A stretch of 64,000 nucleotides of DNA from Blastococcus xanthinilyticus (GTDB taxonomy: Bacteria; Actinomycetota; Actinomycetes; Mycobacteriales; Geodermatophilaceae). This document shows positions 28,213 through 36,663 of the stretch, piece after piece. The stretch is taken from contig NZ_VNHW01000002.1 of NCBI RefSeq assembly GCF_008124835.1, forward strand, positions 248,001-312,000. The letters run 5' to 3'. The notes beneath the pieces were generated by a model. It had not been told where the DNA came from and ran no database searches. It saw nothing but the letters and a program-made list of their open reading frames with translations. Within the stretch, counting starts at the first letter, position 1. Every line of letters starts with the position of its first letter. The position numbers and the translations under genes are program-made.

Positions 28213-29085
28213 TCAAACCCCCATCGGGTGCCAGACCGTCTTGGTCTCCAGGAACGGGGTCATGCGCGACAGGCCCGGGTCGGCGGTCCAGTCCGGCTCG
28301 GTGGCCGGCGGCCGGATGACCCGCTTGATCGTTCCGGCGGCCTCCCGCTCGAGCTCCATCGCCCGCCCGGCGGGGGCGCCGGTGAGGTCGATGGCGTCGA
28401 CGTCGGCGTGCTCGGCCAGCCACGGGCCCAGCTCGCCGGCGTCCCCGGTGAGGAGGTTGACCACTCCGCCGGGGACGTCGCTGGTGGCGAGCACCTCGGC
28501 GAGGGTGACGGCCGGGATCGGCCGGTCCTTCGAGGTGACGACGACGGCGGTGCTGCCGGTCGCCAGCACCGGCGCCAGCACGCTGACCAGGCCGAGGAGG
28601 CTCGACTGCTGCGGGGCCAGCACGGCGACGACGCCGGTGGGCTCGGGCAGGCTGAAGTCGAAGTAGGGCCCGGCGACGGGGTTCGCGCTGCCGAGAACGG
28701 CGGCCAGCTTGTCGGTCCACCCGGCGTACCAGACCCAGCGGTCGATGGCGGCGTCGACGGCGGCGCGCGCCTTCGAGGCGGAGAGCCCCTCGCCGTGCGC
28801 CACCTCCTCGCAGAACTGGAGGTGCCGGCCCTCCATCACCTCGGCGACGCGGTACAGCACCTGGCCGCGGTTGTAGGCGGTCGCGGCCGACCACTTCGGG
28901 AAGGCGCCCCGGGCAGCCACGACGGCGTCCCGGGCGTCCTTGCGGCTGGCCTGCGCGACGTTGGCGAGGAAGTGCCCCTTGGCGTCGGTGGCCTCGTAGG
29001 TGCGGCCGGACTCCGAGCGCGGGAAGGCGCCGTTCACGTAGAGCTTGTAGGTCTTCCGGACGGCGAGCCGGTCGTTCCCGATCAC
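28213..29085 (-). CDS. Truncated aldehyde dehydrogenase homolog without catalytic domain
   Basis: A 290-residue protein related to the N-terminal, coenzyme-binding part of aldehyde dehydrogenases. It has YVNGAFPRSESGRTYEATDA, AYNRGQVLYRVAEVME, WVWYAGWTDKL and PTGVVAVLAPQQSSLLGLVSVLAPVLATG, the last matching the usual PWNFP-to-ALATGN region. It ends before the catalytic-cysteine domain, and the whole remaining C-terminal half is missing, yet the reading frame is clean. The GTG overlaps the stop of the full-length enzyme upstream, so it is the third gene of a deoC operon. It may be a regulatory or structural partner. Activity by itself is unlikely. Confidence 0.85.
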   Translation of the reverse strand: MIGNDRLAVRKTYKLYVNGAFPRSESGRTYEATDAKGHFLANVAQASRKDARDAVVAARGAFPKWSAATAYNRGQVLYRVAEVMEGRHLQFCEEVAHGEGLSASKARAAVDAAIDRWVWYAGWTDKLAAVLGSANPVAGPYFDFSLPEPTGVVAVLAPQQSSLLGLVSVLAPVLATGSTAVVVTSKDRPIPAVTLAEVLATSDVPGGVVNLLTGDAGELGPWLAEHADVDAIDLTGAPAGRAMELEREAAGTIKRVIRPPATEPDWTADPGLSRMTPFLETKTVWHPMGV

Positions 29086-30527
29086 TGGTCAGCACCCTTC
29101 AGGTAGGCGGCCAGGCCGTGCCGGCCGCCCTCGCGCCCGTACCCGGACTGCTTGTAGCCGCCGAAGGGCGACGTCGGGTCGAACTTGTTGAACGTGTTGG
29201 CCCACACGACCCCGGCGCGCAGCTGGTCGGCGATCTTCAGGATCCGCGACCCCTTCTCGCTCCAGATGCCGGCCGAGAGCCCGTAGGTGGAGTTGTTCGC
29301 CTTGGCGACGGCCTCGTCGGGGGTGCGGAACGTCAGCACGCTGAGGACCGGGCCGAACACCTCGTCGCGGGCGATGCGGTGGGCGGGGGAGACGTCGGTG
29401 AACACCGTGGGCGGGAACCAGTAGCCGCGGTCGGGCAGCTCGCAGGCCGGCTGCCAGCGCTGCGCGCCCTCGGCCTCGCCGATGTCCGACAGCTCGCGGA
29501 TGCGGGCGAGCTGCTCGGCGCTGTTGATGGCGCCGATGTCGGTGTTCTTGTCCAGCGGGTCGCCGACGCGCAGCGTGCCGATGCGCCGCTGCAGGCTCGC
29601 GATCACCTCGTCGTGGATCGACTCCTGGACCAGCAGCCGGGAGCCCGCGCAGCAGACGTGGCCCTGGTTGAAGAAGATGCCCTGCACGATGCCCTCGACG
29701 GCCTGGTCGATCGGGGCGTCGTCGAAGACGATGTTCGCTGCCTTGCCACCGAGCTCCAGGGTCAGCTTCTTGCGGGTGCCCGCGACGGCCCGGGCGATCG
29801 AGCGGCCGACCTCCGTCGAGCCGGTGAACGCCACCTTGTCCACGTCGTCGTGCTCGACCACCGCCCGGCCGGTGCCGCCGGCGCCGGTGACGATGTTGAC
29901 CACGCCCGGGGGCAGGTCGGCCTGCCGGCAGACCTCGGCGAACAGCAGCGCGGTGAGCGGGGTCGTCTCGGCCGGCTTGAGGACGACGGTGTTGCCGGTG
30001 GCCAGCGCCGGGGCGACCTTCCACGCCAGCATGAGCAGCGGGAAGTTCCACGGGATGACCTGACCGGCGACGCCGAGCGGCTTGGGGGCGGGGCCGAGGC
30101 CCGCGTGCTCGAGCTTGTCGGCCCAGCCGGCGTGGTAGAAGAAGTGCGCCGCCGCGAGGGGGATGTCGACGTCGCGAGATTCCCGGATCGGCTTGCCGTT
30201 GTCCAGCGACTCCAGGACGGCGAACTCCCGCGCCCGCTCCTGCAGCAGCCGGGCGATGCGGAAGAGGTACTTGCCGCGGTCGGCGGGGCGCATCGGGCCC
30301 CAGGTCTTCTCGAAGGCGCGGCGGGCCGCCCGGACGGCCCGGTCGACGTCGGCCTCGCTCGCGGCGGAGACCTCGGTGAGCACCTCCTCGGTGGCCGGGT
30401 TCACCGTCTTGAACGGCTCGCCGGTGCCGTCGACGAACTCGCCGTCGATGAACAGGCCGTAGGAGGGGGCGATGTCGACGATGGACCGCGACTCGGGGGC
30501 GGGTGCGTACTCGAAGAGGCTGGTCAT
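29082..30527 (-). CDS. Aldehyde dehydrogenase
   Basis: A 481-residue NAD(P)-dependent aldehyde dehydrogenase. Visible are [42 protein letters not shown], the NAD-site FTGSTEVGR, the catalytic Glu in LELGGK, and the catalytic Cys292 in [13 protein letters not shown]. Its position directly after deoC suggests it oxidises the acetaldehyde released from deoxyribose-5-phosphate, which is inference from context. The ATG shares a base with the deoC stop (TGATG). The partner half-length gene follows with a GTGA overlap. Confidence 0.93.
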   Translation of the reverse strand: MTSLFEYAPAPESRSIVDIAPSYGLFIDGEFVDGTGEPFKTVNPATEEVLTEVSAASEADVDRAVRAARRAFEKTWGPMRPADRGKYLFRIARLLQERAREFAVLESLDNGKPIRESRDVDIPLAAAHFFYHAGWADKLEHAGLGPAPKPLGVAGQVIPWNFPLLMLAWKVAPALATGNTVVLKPAETTPLTALLFAEVCRQADLPPGVVNIVTGAGGTGRAVVEHDDVDKVAFTGSTEVGRSIARAVAGTRKKLTLELGGKAANIVFDDAPIDQAVEGIVQGIFFNQGHVCCAGSRLLVQESIHDEVIASLQRRIGTLRVGDPLDKNTDIGAINSAEQLARIRELSDIGEAEGAQRWQPACELPDRGYWFPPTVFTDVSPAHRIARDEVFGPVLSVLTFRTPDEAVAKANNSTYGLSAGIWSEKGSRILKIADQLRAGVVWANTFNKFDPTSPFGGYKQSGYGREGGRHGLAAYLKGADQ

Positions 30528-31522
30528 CAGTCCACGCTCACGTAGTCGGGGCCGGAGTAGTGGCCGGTGCGCAGCTTCTGCCGCTGCAGCAGGAGGTCGT
30601 TGAGCAGGCTGGAGGCGCCGAACCGGAACCAGTCGGGGTCCAGCCAGTCCGGGCCCGCGGTCTCGTTGATCAGCACCAGGTGCTTGACCGCGTCCTTCGT
30701 CGTCTTGATGCCGCCGGCCGGCTTGAAGCCGACCTGGCGGCCGGTGGCGATGCGGAAGTCGCGGACCGCCTCGAGCATCACCAGGCCGACCGGCAGGGTC
30801 GCGGCGGGGGTCACCTTGCCGGTGGAGGTCTTGATGAAGTCGCCGCCGGCGAGCATCGCGATCCAGCTGGCCCGGCGCACGTTGTCCAGGGTCTTCAGCT
30901 CGCCGGTCTCGAGGATGACCTTGAGGTGCGCGTCGCCGCAGGCCTCCTTGACCGCCACGATCTCCTCGAAGACGTCGAGGTAGCGGCCGGTCAGGAAGGC
31001 GCCCCGGTCGATGACCATGTCGATCTCGTCCGCGCCGTTCTCCACGGCATCGCGGACGTCGGCGATCTTCACCGCGCGGCTGGCGCGCCCGCTCGGGAAG
31101 GCGGTGGCGACGGCGGCCACGTGGATACCGGTGCCGGCCAGCGCGTCGCGGGCCACGCCGGCGAGGTCGCCGTACACGCAGACCGCCGCGACCTTCGGGC
31201 AGGCCGGGTCCGACGGGTCGGGCTGCCTGGCCTTGGCGGCGAGGCTGCGGACCTTGCCCGGGGTGTCGGCGCCCTCGAGGGTGGTCAGGTCGACCATCGA
31301 GATGGCGGTGTCGATCGCCCACGCCTTCGACGTCGTCTTGATCGACCGGGTGCCCAGTTGGGCGACCCGGGCCTCGGCGCCCACCTGGTCGACGCCGGGC
31401 AGGCCGTGCAGGAAGCCCCGGAACGCCGAGTCGGAGCGGGTGACATCGTCGTAGGGCGGCAACGGCGCGTGCACCGCGGGGGTCGCCCCGGGCAGCGCGT
31501 CGGGGTCGAGCACGTGGGTCAT
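30527..31522 (-). CDS. deoC: Deoxyribose-phosphate aldolase
   Basis: A 331-residue aldolase that splits 2-deoxyribose-5-phosphate to glyceraldehyde-3-phosphate and acetaldehyde. It has VAAVCVYGD, VATAFPSGRA, ADEIDMVIDRGAFL, the Schiff-base lysine in GGDFIKTSTGKV near residue 230, and GFKPAGGIKT. It is the long form (over 300 residues) rather than the 220-250-residue enzyme of E. coli. Of two ATGs three codons apart, the second (31522) has better distance from GGTGGAG. It heads the deoC - aldehyde dehydrogenase - half aldehyde dehydrogenase operon and links to DeoA upstream in the pathway. Confidence 0.94.
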   Translation of the reverse strand: MTHVLDPDALPGATPAVHAPLPPYDDVTRSDSAFRGFLHGLPGVDQVGAEARVAQLGTRSIKTTSKAWAIDTAISMVDLTTLEGADTPGKVRSLAAKARQPDPSDPACPKVAAVCVYGDLAGVARDALAGTGIHVAAVATAFPSGRASRAVKIADVRDAVENGADEIDMVIDRGAFLTGRYLDVFEEIVAVKEACGDAHLKVILETGELKTLDNVRRASWIAMLAGGDFIKTSTGKVTPAATLPVGLVMLEAVRDFRIATGRQVGFKPAGGIKTTKDAVKHLVLINETAGPDWLDPDWFRFGASSLLNDLLLQRQKLRTGHYSGPDYVSVD

Positions 31523-31755
31523 GGCACCCATTCTCCACCGGGGGCCGACGACTCCCGACCCCGCTCACCCGCCGGGAGCAGGAAGGCGCACCCGCGATCG
31601 TGCCGCCCGGTGCGCCGGCTGCCCCGGCGTCGCGCCGGGCGGCCGCGGGTCGGGCCGTCGGGGTGGGCGCCGGTCACTCGGGCATCCCGGTGTCCGCGGT
31701 GGTGGTCAAGGCGTACCGATGATCTGTGGACAGGTCGCTGAGCTGGGGATTCGTG

Positions 31756-31784
31756 TTGTCGACGCCCGTTGCGGCCGATATCAT
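31756..31784 (+). promoter_or_regulatory. Promoter of the DUF222/HNH gene
   Basis: TTGTCG (31756-31761), a 17-base spacer and TATCAT (31779-31784), then six bases to the GTG at 31791. This is the best two-box promoter in the window and gives a leaderless message. The flanking 50 bases are noticeably less GC-rich than the surroundings. Confidence 0.7.
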
Positions 31785-31790
31785 TCGTAC

Positions 31791-33044
31791 GTGCGTTCGA
31801 ACGGTTCCCCCGCGATCAGCCGGTTGTCGGCTGCGCTGGACGAGCTGGCCGCCGAGGACCTGAGTGGGAAGTTCGGGCCGCAGCTGCTCGAGGAACTGCG
31901 GGTGCTGCTGGTGGCGCAGAACCGGCTGGCTGCCCGGGTCTCGCGGACGGTGCGCGAGTGCGAGATCACCGGCGCCGCGGAGCACGACGGGCAGAAGACG
32001 ATGGCCTCGTGGCTGCGCGGGCACGCCCGGTTCTCACCGGCTGCGGCCGCGCGGGTGGTGCGCTCGGGTCGGGCGCTGGCCGAGCTGCCCGCGGTGGCCG
32101 CAGCGGCGGCATCGGGTGCGGTGACCGCGGAGGCGGTGGCGGCGATCGCGCCGGTCGCGGCGCCGGCCAACCTCGAGGCGGCGGCCGAGCAGGGCGTCGA
32201 TCTGGCCGGCGTGGACGCCGCCCTGGCCGAGGTCGCCGCGGCTCGGCCGCACGCGGAGCTGCGGCAGGTGGTGGAGCACTATCTGTCCCGACTGGACCCC
32301 GACGGCACCGAGCCCGACCCGACCGAGGGCCGGTCGTTGACCTTCGCCAAGCACGCCGACGGCAGCATCAGTGGCCGGTTCGAGCTCGATGCCGTGGGTG
32401 GGGAGAAGTTGCAGGCGGCGGTGGAGTCGATCGTGCAGGCCTCCCGCCCCGCCGGGGACACCCGGACCCGCGCCCAGCAGTCGGCGGATGCGCTGGTGCA
32501 GCTGTGCGACAACCAGCTCGCCTCCGGCGGCCTGCCGACGCTGCGGACGGTGAAGCCGCACGTGGTGGTGCGCATCGACCTCGAGGACCTGGTCGACCCG
32601 TCCACGGGTCCCGGCGCGGCCCGGCTGGGCTTCGGGGCGACGATCTCCGCCGCCCGGGCCCGCTGGCTGGCGTGTGACGGCAACGTCACCCGCATCGTCA
32701 TCGGCCCCGACGGCCAGCCCCTGGACCTCGGCCGCACCCACCGGGTCGTGCCCGCCCGCCTGCGGCGGGCCGTCGAGGCACGGGACGGCGGCTGCGTGTT
32801 CGCGGGTTGTGACGCCCCCGCCCACTGGTGCGACGTCCACCACGTCCTGCACTGGGCAGACGGCGGCGAGACCTCCCTGGGCAACTCAGCTCTGCTGTGC
32901 GAACGGCACCACACCAAGGTCCACCACGGCTTCCGCATCGAACGAGATCACCAGGGCCGATGGCACACCTACCGGCCCGACGGCACCGAGATCCTCGTCC
33001 TCCCACACATCACTGAGCAGCCCGCCCGCTCCCGCGCCGGCTGA
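31791..33044 (+). CDS. DUF222/HNH endonuclease domain protein (13E12 repeat family)
   Basis: A 417-residue protein. The N-terminal two thirds match the actinobacterial DUF222 region (ARVSRTVRECE, MASWLRGHARFSP, AARVVRSGRALAELP). The C-terminal HNH domain at about 330-385 has DGGCVFAGCDAPAHWCDVHHVLHWADGG followed by NSALLCERHHTKVH, providing the HNH histidines and zinc cysteines. Proteins of this family occur in many near-identical copies in actinobacterial genomes and are sometimes tied to mobile DNA, but their function is unknown. The start directly follows a good promoter. There are no other mobile-element genes next to it. Confidence 0.88.
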   Translation: MRSNGSPAISRLSAALDELAAEDLSGKFGPQLLEELRVLLVAQNRLAARVSRTVRECEITGAAEHDGQKTMASWLRGHARFSPAAAARVVRSGRALAELPAVAAAAASGAVTAEAVAAIAPVAAPANLEAAAEQGVDLAGVDAALAEVAAARPHAELRQVVEHYLSRLDPDGTEPDPTEGRSLTFAKHADGSISGRFELDAVGGEKLQAAVESIVQASRPAGDTRTRAQQSADALVQLCDNQLASGGLPTLRTVKPHVVVRIDLEDLVDPSTGPGAARLGFGATISAARARWLACDGNVTRIVIGPDGQPLDLGRTHRVVPARLRRAVEARDGGCVFAGCDAPAHWCDVHHVLHWADGGETSLGNSALLCERHHTKVHHGFRIERDHQGRWHTYRPDGTEILVLPHITEQPARSRAG

Positions 33045-33078
33045 TCGGGAAGGGGGACAGGAGGAACGGGCGGCTGCC

Positions 33079-33537
33079 TCACCGCAGCTCCTTGTCGAGG
33101 TGCACCAGCTCGACTCCGGCATGCAGCTGCTCCCGGTGGCTCTCGGCATAGCCGTGCCGCCGGTAGAGCCGCAGGTTGGCCTCGCTCCGGGAACCGGTGA
33201 AGAGGGTCGCCCGGGTCATCCGGCTGCCGGCCTCCGCGGCGAGCAGCAGGCGGGTGCCGATCCCGCGACCCTGCAGGTCCGGCGCGACGACCAGCCGTCC
33301 GACGTGCAGCACGTCGTGGACCTCATTGGTGCGGACGGCGCCGACCAGCCGTCGACCTAGCCACGCGGCCAGGCAGCGGCTCCTCCCGAGCTCCTCGACC
33401 AGATCGTCCAGGGTCTGGACGAGCGCCGGGAGCCGGACGTCCTCGTAGAGCTGCGCCTCGGTGACGTACGCGGCGCGTTGCAGGGTGAGCAGTTCACCGA
33501 CGGCGGTCGCCGGCAGTGGAGCGATGCGGAGATGCAC
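33079..33537 (-). CDS. GNAT-family N-acetyltransferase
   Basis: A 152-residue acetyltransferase. The acetyl-CoA-binding motif is [24 protein letters not shown] near residue 80 (Q/R-x-x-G-x-G), and the end [10 protein letters not shown] matches motif B. The substrate is not evident. The GTG at 33537 was chosen because GAGGAGA lies six bases before it; a longer frame from 33582 would add a Gly/Pro-rich segment. The gene is divergent from upp and convergent with the HNH gene. Confidence 0.82.
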   Translation of the reverse strand: MHLRIAPLPATAVGELLTLQRAAYVTEAQLYEDVRLPALVQTLDDLVEELGRSRCLAAWLGRRLVGAVRTNEVHDVLHVGRLVVAPDLQGRGIGTRLLLAAEAGSRMTRATLFTGSRSEANLRLYRRHGYAESHREQLHAGVELVHLDKELR

Positions 33538-33675
33538 GGACGGTCTCCTCGGGGAGGGTGGACCGGTCGCGCCCGGGCCCACGCGGACAGGTGGGCCGGA
33601 CGACGAGCAGGGCAGCCACCTACGGGCGGCGCCACCCCGAGCACGTCGTCATGCCGGGCATCGTGCCATCGTCGG

Positions 33676-33703
33676 TAGGCTGGGTGCACCCGGCCGATAC
33701 GGT
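33676..33703 (+). promoter_or_regulatory. Possible promoters of upp
   Basis: TAGGCT (33676-33681) would give a leader of about 20 bases. A second hexamer TACGGT (33698-33703) lies seven bases before the GTG at 33711 in leaderless position. Either could be used. Confidence 0.45.
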
Positions 33704-33710
33704 GTCCGGC

Positions 33711-34334
33711 GTGCAGCTCACCGTCGTCGACCACCCGCTCGCCCGCGCCCGCCTGTCCCGCATGCGGGACGAGCGCACGGACAACGCCATGTTCCGGGCC
33801 GCCCTGCGCGAGCTCACGCAGATGCTGGTGTACGAGGCGACCCGTGACCTGCAGGTCGCCGAGGAGCCGATCACCACCCCGGTCACGGCGACCACGGGCT
33901 ACCGGCTTGCCGCGCCGCCGCTGATCGTGCCGGTGCTGCGGGCGGGGCTCGGCATGGCCGACACCGCGCACGGGATGCTGCCTGAGTCGCAGATGGGCTT
34001 CGTCGGGCTGGCCCGCAACGAGGAGACCTTCCAGCCCGAGGCCTACATGGCCTCGCTGCCCGAGTCGCTGGTCGGGCGCGACGTCTTCGTGCTCGACCCC
34101 ATGCTGGCCACCGGCGGCTCGCTGGTGCACTGCTGCGAGCTGCTCACCGCCCGGGGCACCACCTCGATCACCGTGCTCTGCGCCCTGGCCGCGCCCGACG
34201 GAATCCGCCGGCTGGAGGAGAGCGGGCTGCCGCTGCGGGTGTTCACCGCCAGCATCGACGAGGGGCTGAACGACAAGGCCTACATCGTCCCCGGGCTGGG
34301 CGACGCCGGCGACCGCCAGTTCGGCGCGGTCTGA
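33711..34334 (+). CDS. upp: Uracil phosphoribosyltransferase
   Basis: A 207-residue enzyme that forms UMP from uracil and PRPP. It has [21 protein letters not shown] at the start, [10 protein letters not shown], the PRPP loop [11 protein letters not shown] near residue 127, and the uracil-binding ending [15 protein letters not shown]. The length equals the mycobacterial enzyme, which supports GTG 33711 over upstream alternatives. It would recover uracil released by the DeoA/cdd route. The Gfo/Idh gene starts three bases after its stop. Confidence 0.95.
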   Translation: MQLTVVDHPLARARLSRMRDERTDNAMFRAALRELTQMLVYEATRDLQVAEEPITTPVTATTGYRLAAPPLIVPVLRAGLGMADTAHGMLPESQMGFVGLARNEETFQPEAYMASLPESLVGRDVFVLDPMLATGGSLVHCCELLTARGTTSITVLCALAAPDGIRRLEESGLPLRVFTASIDEGLNDKAYIVPGLGDAGDRQFGAV

Positions 34335-34336
34335 CC

Positions 34337-35227
34337 GTGCGCTTCGGGGTGCTCGGCACCGGCCACTGGGCGCAGGCCGTGCACGCGACCGCGCTCGCCG
34401 ACCACCCGTCGGCGGAGCTGGTGGGCGTCTGGGGTCGGGACGTCGCCAAGGCGAAAGCGCTGGGCGCGCAGTTCGAGGTCCCCGGCTACGCCGACGTCGA
34501 CGAGCTCCTCGCCGACGTCGACGCCGTCGCGATCGCCCTCCCGCCGGACGTGCAGGCGCCCCTCGCGGTCCGGGCGGCCGAGGCGGGCAGGCACCTGCTG
34601 CTGGAGAAGCCGATCGCGCTGGACGTCGCGGGCGCCGACCGGGTCGTGGCCGCCGCCCGGTCCGCCGGCGTGGCCTCCGTCGTCTTCTTCACCTTCCGCT
34701 TCCAGGCGCAGACCTCGACCTGGCTGACCCAGGCAGCGCGCACCGAGCCGGCCGGCGGCGCCGGGTCCTGGCTGTCGTCCCTGGCCGGGACCCCGTTCGC
34801 GGCCTCGCCGTGGCGGCAGGAGCGCGGCGCGCTCTGGGACATTGGCCCGCACGCCCTCTCGGTCCTCGTGCCGGCGCTCGGCCCGGTGACCGCGGTGCAG
34901 GCCGGCGCGGGCCTCCGGGACACGGTGCACCTGGTCCTCACCCACGAGTCGGGGGTCGCCTCGACGGTCACGCTGTCGCACACCGTCGCCCCGCTCTCGA
35001 CCGGCATCGAGTTCTACGTCCACGGCGACGCCGGCCGCCTGGTGCTGCTGCCGGACACCGACGCGCCGGTGGACGCGTTCCGGGTCGCGGTCGACGAGCT
35101 GTCCGCCGCCGCGCTCACCGGGGGAGCGCACCCCTGCGACGTCGCGTTCGGCCGCGACGTCGTCGCCGTGCTGGCCGCCGCGGACCGGGCGCTCACCACC
35201 GGGTGCCGGGAGCCGGTCGCGGGCTGA
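34337..35227 (+). CDS. Gfo/Idh/MocA-family oxidoreductase
   Basis: A 296-residue NAD(P)-dependent oxidoreductase. It shows the Rossmann motif VLGTGHWAQ at the start, ALPPDVQAPLAVRAAEAGRHLLLEKPIA with the conserved EKP lysine near residue 93, and a C-terminal alpha/beta substrate domain with the DIGPHALS segment. The family acts on sugars, inositols and related compounds; the substrate is not known. It lies three bases after upp and is probably co-transcribed. The active-site His of many relatives may be that in IGPHALS. Confidence 0.85.
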   Translation: MRFGVLGTGHWAQAVHATALADHPSAELVGVWGRDVAKAKALGAQFEVPGYADVDELLADVDAVAIALPPDVQAPLAVRAAEAGRHLLLEKPIALDVAGADRVVAAARSAGVASVVFFTFRFQAQTSTWLTQAARTEPAGGAGSWLSSLAGTPFAASPWRQERGALWDIGPHALSVLVPALGPVTAVQAGAGLRDTVHLVLTHESGVASTVTLSHTVAPLSTGIEFYVHGDAGRLVLLPDTDAPVDAFRVAVDELSAAALTGGAHPCDVAFGRDVVAVLAAADRALTTGCREPVAG

Positions 35228-35233
35228 CCGCGC

Positions 35234-35800
35234 TCAGGGCCGCCGGACGGCATGGCGCAGCAGGACGACGCCGTTGCCGAACGGCCTGGTCTCCACGAGG
35301 TCCAGATCGGTGGGGGAGTCCGCCGTCCCGAACAGCCGCCGCCCGCCGCCGACGACCACCGGGTTGACGTAGAGCCGGTACTCGTCGATCAGGTCGAGCC
35401 GCCGGAAGGTCTCGACCACGTCGACGCCGCCGAGCGTCATGTCACCGCCCGGCTGCTGCTTCAGCGCACGCATCTCGTCGGGGTCCACCTCGGTGCGGAC
35501 CGTCGCGTTCGGGCCCACCCCACGCAGGGTGCGGGAGAAGACGATCTTCGGGGTCGCCCGCCAGATGCCGGCGAACTCGTGCATGACCGGCGGGAAGTCC
35601 GGGTTCTCGTCGGCGGTCGGCCAGACCGCCTCCATCAGCTCGTAGGTCACCCGGCCCTCGAGGAACGCGCTCATGCCCGCGAGCTGCTCGTTGAAGTGCG
35701 CGTGCAGCTCGTCGTCCACCCGGTGCCAGCCGAGGTCGTGGTCCGGGCCCTCGAAGAAGCCGTCCAGCGACACCATCATGTGCACGACGATCCTGCGCAT
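35234..35800 (-). CDS. Dihydrofolate reductase/RibD C-terminal domain family protein
   Basis: A 188-residue protein of the RibD_C/DHFR superfamily. It starts VVHMMVSLDGFFEG, has FLEGRVTYELM near residue 47, TPKIVFSRTL, GGDMTLGGVDVVETF and the late VVVGGGRRLF loop that holds the NADPH-binding glycines. Such stand-alone proteins (YyaP-like) are common in actinobacteria and their substrates are unknown. True folate reductase activity is not implied. The ATG has AGGAGGA upstream. It is monocistronic and convergent with the oxidoreductase gene. Confidence 0.85.
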   Translation of the reverse strand: MRRIVVHMMVSLDGFFEGPDHDLGWHRVDDELHAHFNEQLAGMSAFLEGRVTYELMEAVWPTADENPDFPPVMHEFAGIWRATPKIVFSRTLRGVGPNATVRTEVDPDEMRALKQQPGGDMTLGGVDVVETFRRLDLIDEYRLYVNPVVVGGGRRLFGTADSPTDLDLVETRPFGNGVVLLRHAVRRP

Positions 35801-35875
35801 CGTTCCTCCTGGTCATCCGCCGATGTCGACGACCAGACCGGCTGAGGCCGGCGAACTCATCGCCGCGGCGGCGAA

Positions 35876-36628
35876 TCAGGCGTTCGAGGCGTCGAACTCC
35901 GCGATCCAGCCCTGCACCACGTCCTCGGGGTAGCCCCGGTGGAAGTGGCGGCGCCACGGGTACGCCGGCCCCGACCCGTCGACCAGGTCGATGTTGCCGA
36001 CCTCCCCGCGGATCTTGCCGGGCACGCCCGCGCAGATGGCGCCCGGCGGGACGTCCTGCCGCACCAGCGCGTGCGCCGCCACGAGCGAACCCTCGCCGAC
36101 CCGGACGCCGGGGAGGACCACCGACGAGGTGGCCACCACGGCGAAGCGCTCGATCGTGGCCCCGACGTGGAAGCCGTCGCTGGGCGGGTGCGGGTCGTTG
36201 GTGAGCACGACGTACGGGAAGATCCAGACGAACTCCCCGACGGTCGACCCCCGGCCGATGTGCACGTTGGAGTGCAGCCGGACGTGCCGGCCGAAGGTGG
36301 CGTCGCCCTGCAGGTCGCACAGCGTGCCGATCCGGAGGTCCTCGGCCGCCTCGATGCCCTCGCGCAGGGTGACCCGGTGCCCGGTCTGCAGCTGGTCGCC
36401 GAACGTGGAGCCGGCGTAGAGGACGCTGTGCGACCGGATCAGCGCGCCCGCGCCGACCCGCAGGGGACCGACGTCACCGGCGGCGGCCGGGTGCCCCAGC
36501 TCGCAGTGCGACCCGACGACGGTGCCCGCACCGAGCTCGACGTCGGCGTGCACGATCGAGAACGGCCCGATCTCGACCCCCTCGCCGAGTCGGGCAGCCG
36601 GATCGACGATGGCGGTCGGATGGATCAT
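35876..36628 (-). CDS. Left-handed beta-helix acyltransferase (LpxA/WbbJ-like)
   Basis: A 250-residue protein whose hexapeptide repeats (for example IHPTAIVDPAARLGEGVEIGP, RIGTLCDLQGDATFGRHVRLHSN, VVLPGVRVGEGSLVAAHALV) form the left-handed helix from residue 1 to about 205. The start resembles UDP-GlcNAc O-acyltransferase, but the C-terminal three-helix domain of LpxA is absent. The region LTNDPHPPSDGF and the ending GVPGKIRGEVG are closer to sugar O-acetyltransferases. No lipid A pathway is expected in a Gram-positive actinobacterium. It may act in glycan decoration; a link to the 48-57 kb block is inference. Confidence 0.8.
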   Translation of the reverse strand: MIHPTAIVDPAARLGEGVEIGPFSIVHADVELGAGTVVGSHCELGHPAAAGDVGPLRVGAGALIRSHSVLYAGSTFGDQLQTGHRVTLREGIEAAEDLRIGTLCDLQGDATFGRHVRLHSNVHIGRGSTVGEFVWIFPYVVLTNDPHPPSDGFHVGATIERFAVVATSSVVLPGVRVGEGSLVAAHALVRQDVPPGAICAGVPGKIRGEVGNIDLVDGSGPAYPWRRHFHRGYPEDVVQGWIAEFDASNA

Positions 36629-36640
36629 GCGGCGAATCTA
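36629..36640 (-). promoter_or_regulatory. Leaderless promoter of the beta-helix acyltransferase gene
   Basis: On the minus strand TAGATT (36640-36635), six bases, then ATG at 36628. Confidence 0.6.
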
Positions 36641-36663
36641 CCGGGGGGACGGCGGGGGCGCGG

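Noticed and set aside
31791-33044. HNH gene as a homing endonuclease or mobile element
   Set aside because: No interrupted host gene, intron, intein junction, terminal repeat or transposase is visible; DUF222/HNH proteins occur as ordinary chromosomal genes in actinobacteria.
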